A DNA stretch of 64,000 bases from Turbatrix aceti. Taxonomy: Eukaryota > Nematoda > Chromadorea > Rhabditida > Panagrolaimidae. This document shows positions 57,601 through 64,000 of this stretch, one piece after another. Numbering within the stretch: the stretch's first letter is position 1; each line of letters begins with the position of its first letter. The notes under the pieces were generated by a model. It did no database searches and was not told the DNA's origin. It was given only the letters and a program-made list of their open reading frames with translations. The stretch is taken from NCBI GenBank assembly GCA_963969345.1, contig OZ017766.1, forward strand, positions 10,540,001 to 10,604,000, in the 5' to 3' direction. The position numbers were made by a program, and so were the translations under genes.

Positions 57601-59453
57601 GAATGCTCGGTACCCAACATGACGGTCCTTTTTACTGAAAAAAAAATTTTTTTGGGAAAAATTAGTATTTTATGACATTTCAGCAATTTTTGTTTTGTGA
57701 ACCGTAAAAAATGATCGTAATTACGGTTTTACGATCAACTTAGTAACGAAAGACGAAAAAAACAAGTAACACTATAGCAATTGTCAAACGTTATGCAGCG
57801 CACCAAAAGTAACAAAACAGTGACAAAAATTGTTACTCGAAGTAACAAAATAAGCGCAAAAAAATGTTATTCCCAAAAACGAAAGTAAAAAATAGCAAAA
57901 TTCGATTTTTTCGAAAAATATTACTCGCAAACTGAAAAGTAAAAGTTATCCACAGTTCAGAAAATTGTTTCACGACAAATTTTTTAAATCTGAGTGATTT
58001 TGCTGTTTTTTGCAAAACAGAAGAAAAAACATCGTACTTCGTAAAAAATGAGGTAACAAAATTTGGAACGCAATTTTTTAAATTTTGTGTTTAAAAAATT
58101 TGTGTTTTCGGCGAAAACACGAATTTTAGAAAACTTTTCGCTTATTTTTAGAACTTTTTGTTATTTTTTTATTCAACAATTTTTATTTTAAAATAAAATT
58201 GCTCGCATTTTAATTTTTTAATTTTTTTTAATTTTAAAACAAATTGAAATTTTAAAAAATGAAAAAAACTCACGCTCCAAAATACTTCTTGATGAATTCG
58301 GAATTAAAATCAAAATCCAGTTTTTGAAGAGGAGTCGTGTGTCGAATGATCTTTTCAAAGTTATCAGCCGTGATAAACTCCGTAGCATTGTTGTTGAAGA
58401 GTTCAAATGCGACAAGGTAGAGTGCATCGGGTGCGCAGAGAGAATTGTCAAATGCCTGGAATTCATCGTACGAAATGAGTCCATCCTTGGACGTATCCGC
58501 AGCCGAAGCGAGGAGTCTGACGGTTTCGTGGTTGTAATTTTCCTCGGTGTAGAGTCCCAGGTAGTCGCGGATAAAGTTTTCAGGTGTCATGTACTTTTTT
58601 CCATCCCGATCGATCGTCGCAAAGGAATCGAAGACATGCTTGAGGGTTTCGGGAGTTGCGCGGGTGATAGCGTGGGACAGGGAGTCAAGGCATGCCGCTG
58701 TTTTGAACGGATTCACCCGGGAGACCAGACTCGTAGCTACCGATGAGGCTTGATTGAACTGAAAAACAAAAAAAGGTAAAAAAAATAGATGAAAAATTTT
58801 TATGACAAAAACAAAAAAGTACACATTTTTCTAATTTTTTGAGAATTTTTCTTAAATTTTTTGGGAAAAAAATATAATTTTTTTAAAATTTTTTTAAATT
58901 ACCAAATTTGCCATAAAAAAATTGTAACTAAATTTACAAAAATACGCAAAATTGAAATTTTGTAACAATTTTTTTGACACCAAAATTATTTTCTAAAATC
59001 GTAGAAATACTAATTCAAAAAAAAAAAAAATAGTTTTTTTATTTGTAATAAAAAACGTTCCGGAAAAACTAAAAAAAATTGCATCCAGATTTTTTTTGCA
59101 TTTTGTTAAAAAAAAATGTTTGGATTAAATTTGAAAAAAAATACGTTTATCAAAATTATTTATTTATGTTCAATTTTTTTGACAAAAATAAATACGTTCA
59201 ATACTCAATCAAAATAAATTTTTGAAAAAAACATTTTTTTAATATCGAAAATAAATTTGAAAAAAATCTATACTTTGTGAAAAAAAATTTAGTTTGTAAA
59301 AAACAGTATTTTTTGGTGATAAAAAATATCCGATTTTTTTTTGATTAAAAAAAATTTCAAACTCACCAAATCATTGGTTTGACCAAATTTTTGACGTCGA
59401 TTATCGAATCCCAAAACATGGCTGTAAACCACATCATCGGCAGACGACTCCAT
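54660..59453 (-). CDS. SLC25A12/13: Mitochondrial aspartate/glutamate carrier (aralar/citrin), with frameshift
   Basis: This Ca2+-regulated inner-membrane carrier of the malate-aspartate shuttle has EF-hands in its N-terminal half and a six-helix carrier in its C-terminal half. The exons are 59453-59367, 58758-58274, 57634-57548, 57487-57187, 56547-55843 and 55156-54660. The start is the first ATG after an acceptor at 59479-59478. EF-hand region markers are [14 protein letters not shown] and [14 protein letters not shown]; carrier signatures are [20 protein letters not shown] and [10 protein letters not shown]. Phases agree at every junction, except that exon 5 has two extra bases (GG on plus, about 56363-56364) just where the conserved ESAYRF should be read; without them the product is 719 aa. 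This is either an assembly error or an inactivating mutation. Confidence 0.9.
55340..55800. repeat. Tandem repeat in the last intron of the aspartate/glutamate carrier
   Basis: Units of about 144 bp begin near 55441, 55585 and 55728 (each with a GAGACCAA-like start, a (T/A)GTCTTCA-like block and CCGCATGTTGCGCGCACTTTT-like end). A more diverged unit starts near 55341. The intron itself runs from 55157 to 55842. Confidence 0.7.
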
Positions 59454-60289
59454 CGACTGGCAGTCAAGTGAAGACCCCTGCAAAAAAAATTATATTTGGT
59501 ATAAAAAATTATAATTGAATTTTAAATCAATGAACCCGAAAAAAAAAAATATTCACGACGCACGAGTCAGCCTTCCTTCAGCTTTCGATTCGACTTCCTC
59601 TCTTTTTTTTTCTCAGTTACTGAACAAAATCCTCGTCAATTTTTTTTCTCATCGTCTGCTGTCGGTCGGTCTCTGTCGTCATTGCACCAACCAACCAACC
59701 ACCCAACAACCGAGTATGTAGGAGGAACTGGAGAGGAGGGGAGGAAACACAGAAACAAGTGCACGTTGTCCCCACGTTTCTTTTTTTCTTCCTTACTCCT
59801 TTTTTTTGTTGAAAAGTGAGGACAAACAAATAGTCGAAAAAAAAGTTGGTTTAAAGTTGGCAGCAGAAAAAAAATGGAGTGAACGAACAACGCCCACAAA
59901 AAAAAAGAATCCAACAATCGATTGGATTGAAATTTCATAGATCTGTGTTAAAAAATACGTAAAACTGCCCGCATGCATGCCTGGTGATGGGAAATGGCGA
60001 AAATGAACTTAACAAAAAACAACAACAGACAGTTGTTGTTACTAGCCGCCTGCCGGGTCCGAGGATAAATAGACATGCAAAGACAAGCGAGTAAACAGAC
60101 TGCATCCGGTTCGAGAAACAAGGATGCATGAAAAAAGCCGTGATCCTACACAACAGCCGAGTTCACTCGACGAATCGAACGTAACAGTCCTAAAAGTCCT
60201 CAAGAATTTCGGTGAAGTAACAAATTTTTTTATTTTTGCAAAAGTTGTAAGGAAGTAGGGAAAAATACCGTTTCCCAAAAAAGAATATT

Positions 60290-60560
60290 ATTATTTACGA
60301 TCGCAATTTTTATAAATGTTATTCAGTGTACCAAACGTAACAAAACAGTGACAAAAGTTGTTACTCGCAAAATTTGAAGTAACAAAATAGCGACAAAAAG
60401 TTGTTACTCGCAAAATCTGAAGTAATAAAACAACAAATTTCGAATGTTATTCAGCGCACCTAAAATAACAACATACGAACAAAAAATGTTACTTCGGAAA
60501 TAAAAAGTAACAAAATTTTATGATCAAAAAATGTTACTCACAAAAAGCGAAGGTTTTTTG
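60290..60560. repeat. Short-period repeat of GTTACTCGCAAAA / AAGTAACAAAA
   Basis: The strings TTGTTACTCGCAAAAT and TGAAGTAACAAAAT alternate about four times. Related strings appear singly in several introns and spacers (57720-57960, 63830-64000, 40160-40300). Confidence 0.55.
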
Positions 60561-60571
60561 CCATTTTTTTT

Positions 60572-61497
60572 GCAATTTTTACACTTTCAAATGTTTTGAG
60601 TCAAAGTTGTAGAGAACCCTGAGGGCAGTCCATATCCGCGGTATTACATTTTTCAAAAATCGGATTCTGGAGATTTGGCTTCAGATGTGTTTTTCATAAA
60701 ATCCGATGAAGCGCTTGTCGTTTTAGTCGAAACTGTCTAAAAATTTGATTAGGGGGGTTTCAGGGGGCAAGGAATACGATGGCGTACTCAGATGTTTAAA
60801 AAAACAACTGCAAGTATTTTGTTTTGAATTTTGGGGTCACAAAATCGGCTGCCATATCTTTATATTGCAAAATGGACCATATAAACCATACCCTATCTGA
60901 AAGCCCGTTTTTTTCTGCGTCGAATAAGCTTTTCAGAAAAAAAACGTAGATTTCCCCCCGCCTTCTAGATCTCGATTTGTAGTCAAAACGACCAAAAAAC
61001 CCCCTAAACTAGTCTCGCAGCGAGTGCGCACGCGCGCGCGCACGCACGCGCACAAGCACAAAAAAAAGCGTTTTTTGTCATTTTGACTACAAATCGAGAT
61101 CTAGAAGGCGGGGGGAAATCTACGTTTTTTTTCTGAAAAGCTTATTCGACGCAGAAAAAAACGGGCTTTCAGATAGAGTATGGTTTATATGGTCCATTTT
61201 GCAATATAAAGATATAGCAGCCGATTTTGTGACCTCGAAATTCAATAAAAAATACTTGCAGGTGTTTTTTGAAAAATCTGAGTACGCCATCGTATTCCCT
61301 GTCCTCCGAAACCCCCGTATGCAAATTTGTAGACAGTTTCGACGAACTCGACTTGCGGGCCATCGGATTTTATGAAAAACACATCTGAAGCCAAATCTCC
61401 AGAATCCGATTTTTTAAAAATGTAATACCGCGGATATAGACTGCCCTCAGGGTCTTCTACAAAATTGGCTCAAAACATTTGAAAGTGTAAAAATTGC
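60572..61497. mobile_element. Foldback element with arms of about 440 bp
   Basis: The left arm (60572 to about 61010) and right arm (about 61065-61497) are reverse complements with moderate divergence (for example AATCGGATTCTGGAGATTTG against its inverse, and CCCTGAGGGCAGTC against GACTGCCCTCAGGG). The centre is a GCGCACGCGCGCGCGCACGC alternating purine-pyrimidine tract. No transposase is present and no target duplication was found. Confidence 0.75.
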
Positions 61498-64000
61498 TGT
61501 GTCGTCGGATGTAAATCGGCTCGCAGACTGCCTCTTAAAATTGTGCTGTTCCGGCCGACACAATTTTATAACAGCTAGCCTAGACACTGACGTAACCAAA
61601 AAATATGGCACGCATACACGCGGGCTAAAAAAACGCATTTTTGGATCAAAAAAAATTTTAATCCAAAAAAAATACAAATACCGTATTTTTTGTCATTGAT
61701 CTTCAACATTAACACTCAAAAAAATTGTTGCCAGACCAAAAAAAAAAAGTTTTTTTTCGAAAAAAGCAATTTCTGCCTAATTTTTTTAACGCAAAAATTT
61801 CTTTGGTCTTTTTTTTCATGCCATGCCGTACGCGTCGGCAAACCAGGGAGAAGGGGCAATTTTAAGGGTTTCATTTCCCCGATGTAACAACCGTCCACTT
61901 AATTTTGCTACTGCACGAGAGAAGACATAAAAATGAACTCAGTCAGAAAAAAAACTAACAAGCGGCAAAAAAAAATTATTTTTTTACTGAAATTTGATCA
62001 TAATTTGGTTGTTCTTTGAGCTTGCTATTTTTTAGGCTTACGAAAATAGTAAATAAATTTTACGTAAAAAACTAATCCAAAAAAAAATATTGATGCGATT
62101 AATAAAATTTTTATTTATTTTTTTTTGTTTGGATTTAAATTTTACAAAATAAAAAAAACTGTCATCATTGAGCTTTAAAAAATTAAAAATGGCTGTATTC
62201 AATCAAAAATAAATATTTCATTCAACCAACAAAACTAAAAAAATGTAAATCCGTATATTATATTTTTTTTTCAATTTTATTTTAAAAGGTTCATTGAGAG
62301 CACCAACCATTCAGAATCAGAGCGCAAACACACCGAACACAACAAATTGTGCTGCTACTACCTACGACGACTTTGGTCAGGCATCATGATCAGCGAAAAA
62401 ATCGAAGAGAGAAAAATAAGAAATGACACGTACACGTACGCAGTCAGCACCTAAACTCTGGTCTGGAGCAACCGACCGACCAAGCGAACAGAAAATGAAT
62501 GCATGCATGCAGGCTGGCTGACGGGATGGCTCGATAGTACAAACGACACCCTAATTCGTTGATAGAAGAAGAAGAAAAAAAAAGGATAAATTGTCTCAAT
62601 CGGGTCTAAAATTTGTCTCGACTTGATAAAAAAAATTTGAAATGCGTTTTTTTGTAAATTTTTTTAATTTTAAATTTTGTAAAAACGTATGTGAACGAAA
62701 GAAAGTCTAGAAATTTGACTCAAATAAAACAAATTTTTGTTCATTTAAAAAAAAGTAAAATTAATTTTAAAATATTTTTTTGAAAATGCAAAAAAAAATG
62801 TTACAAAAAACAAATTTTATAATTTATTTTTTTTAAAGCCAGGCTAAATATGATATAATATAAAATTTGTTTTTCGCATTTTTTGGTATTTTCAAAAAAT
62901 ATTTTAAAATAATTTTTAGTTTTTTTTTTATTGAACAAAAATTTTAACAAAAATTAACAAAATTTGTTTTTTGTTTTTTCACATTTTAGATCTGCTAAAA
63001 GCGTCTGCGAAATGAAAATTACGATTCAAAATGTAAACAATTATAAAAATAATCTATTTAAATTTTTTTAGATTAAAATACTTTTTATATTTTGCATGCA
63101 ATCTTCGAAAAAAAAATTTCTGCACTCAAATACAATTATTCTTTTATTTACTAAAACTCCAAATTGAATGCACAAACACCTATTTATAATTTTCAAAGAC
63201 CTAGTTAACGGTAAATTGTACGAAGCCGTTGGGTGGTAATCCAAAGTCCACCAAGTGCCACTACGATGCACTTTTAAATACGACTGATTAATCACTGTCA
63301 CAAAAATTGTAACCATAGAATTGAAAAATTAGAGCAAATTAATTTTTTTTTCATCAACATTAAAAAAAAAGCACTATTTATGTATAAAAAAAATGGTAAC
63401 GTACGCTCACGTTCACCAAATTAAAAAGAAGATTGAAAAAAAGGAAAAAACTGAACTTTGGCTAAAGTGTTCCTGTTACGTTACGCGGCCGCCCCTGCCT
63501 GTCCAACCGGAAAAAAAAAGGTAGGCAGGTACATAATGTATGTACGCTTACGAGAGTGCGAGATTGAATGAATGAACGAACGAACAAACGAAAAAGAATG
63601 TTTACTACAGCTGAAAAATTATCAGCAAAAAAACTCAACGATTGAAAGGAGAGAAAAAAATGTTGGTTCATTGAATTGTCAAAGTCAAAGATCAGGAAGG
63701 GAGAAAAAAAATGGAGGTACTTCACTTCGAAGGATGAAGAAAAACGTGCTTTTGCAAAAAAAAACTGAGAAATCAAAACAAGAAAAAATATCGTTAGTCA
63801 CAAAAAAAAACCAAAATAACGAATGTTATTTTTAAAAATGAACACAAAGTATAGTAAATAATAAAAAAAAGTTCCAAAAACGTTACTTCCAAAAAAAAAA
63901 TTATTATTCGCAAAAAAAACTATTTATAATAACAAAATGAAAAAAAATATCGTTACTCGCAAAATTAAAAGCAAAAAAATAGCTCCATAAAAAGTTATCT

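Larger units (their letters stand above)
59480..64000. other. Gene-poor 5' flank of the aspartate/glutamate carrier
   Basis: About 4.5 kb without a convincing coding exon. It contains the foldback element at 60572-61497, GTTACTCG/GTAACAAAA repeats (60290-60560 and 63830-64000), and long poly-A/T stretches. A less AT-rich island at 62290-62570 has ATGCATGCATGCAGGC and CGACCGACCAAGCG strings and could be a promoter or non-coding exon, but I cannot support either. Confidence 0.5.

Overview
The window is a stretch of a small, AT-rich, intron-bearing animal genome. Conserved exon order, short GT-AG introns and A/T homopolymer-rich introns leave little doubt that it is eukaryotic. A nematode is the best guess. 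The evidence is a fatty-acid/retinol-binding-like secreted protein (a nematode-restricted family as I know it), a tandem expansion of core 1 galactosyltransferase genes, and splice acceptors 3-28 nt upstream of the start codon in about nine genes, the pattern left by spliced-leader trans-splicing. No species can be named.

Layout. 0-2 kb: a foldback element and unplaced exon-like pieces. 2-11 kb: an array of C1GALT1-like (T-synthase) genes on the minus strand, with three intact four-exon genes, one gutted pseudogene and one lone last-exon fragment. 11.6-18.5 kb: a transposon-dominated zone. 19.4-21.5 kb: an eight-exon secreted or membrane-anchored protein of unknown family, followed by a partial exon copy split by a 100-bp MITE. 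22.3-26.9 kb: dymeclin (DYM). 28.2-29.4 kb: RSL24D1/RLP24. 29.7-34.5 kb: HADHA, the mitochondrial trifunctional enzyme alpha subunit. 39.4-42.3 kb: RIOK3. A nearly perfect 3.75-kb tandem duplication (32.16-35.91 and 35.915-39.67 kb) carries the 5' half of HADHA and the 3' end of RIOK3. It leaves one complete HADHA, one HADHA lacking its 3' half, one complete RIOK3 and one RIOK3 tail.

43.4-54.1 kb, plus strand only: a run of five genes for secreted proteins. They are a FAR-like lipid-binding protein, two tandem cysteine-rich mini-proteins with a CS-alpha-beta-type cysteine spacing, and two tandem Thr/Ser-rich mucins with a sushi-like cysteine tail. 54.66-59.5 kb, minus strand: the mitochondrial aspartate/glutamate carrier (SLC25A12/13, aralar/citrin), with a 2-nt frameshift at a conserved motif. 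59.5-64 kb: no gene recognised; a large foldback element and AT-rich repeats.

Recurring theme: seven short inverted-repeat elements are framed by 8-bp target-site duplications that can be read directly (two carry one caveat each: one mismatch in one pair, AT-rich bases in another). Most have hAT-type ends (CAGAG, CAGGG, TAGTG). Several are built from internal palindromes. One has a natural empty site in a neighbouring duplicate. Functionally, the T-synthase array (which extends O-GalNAc glycans on Ser/Thr) and the mucin pair could be enzyme and substrate for a surface or gut coat. That link is inference only.
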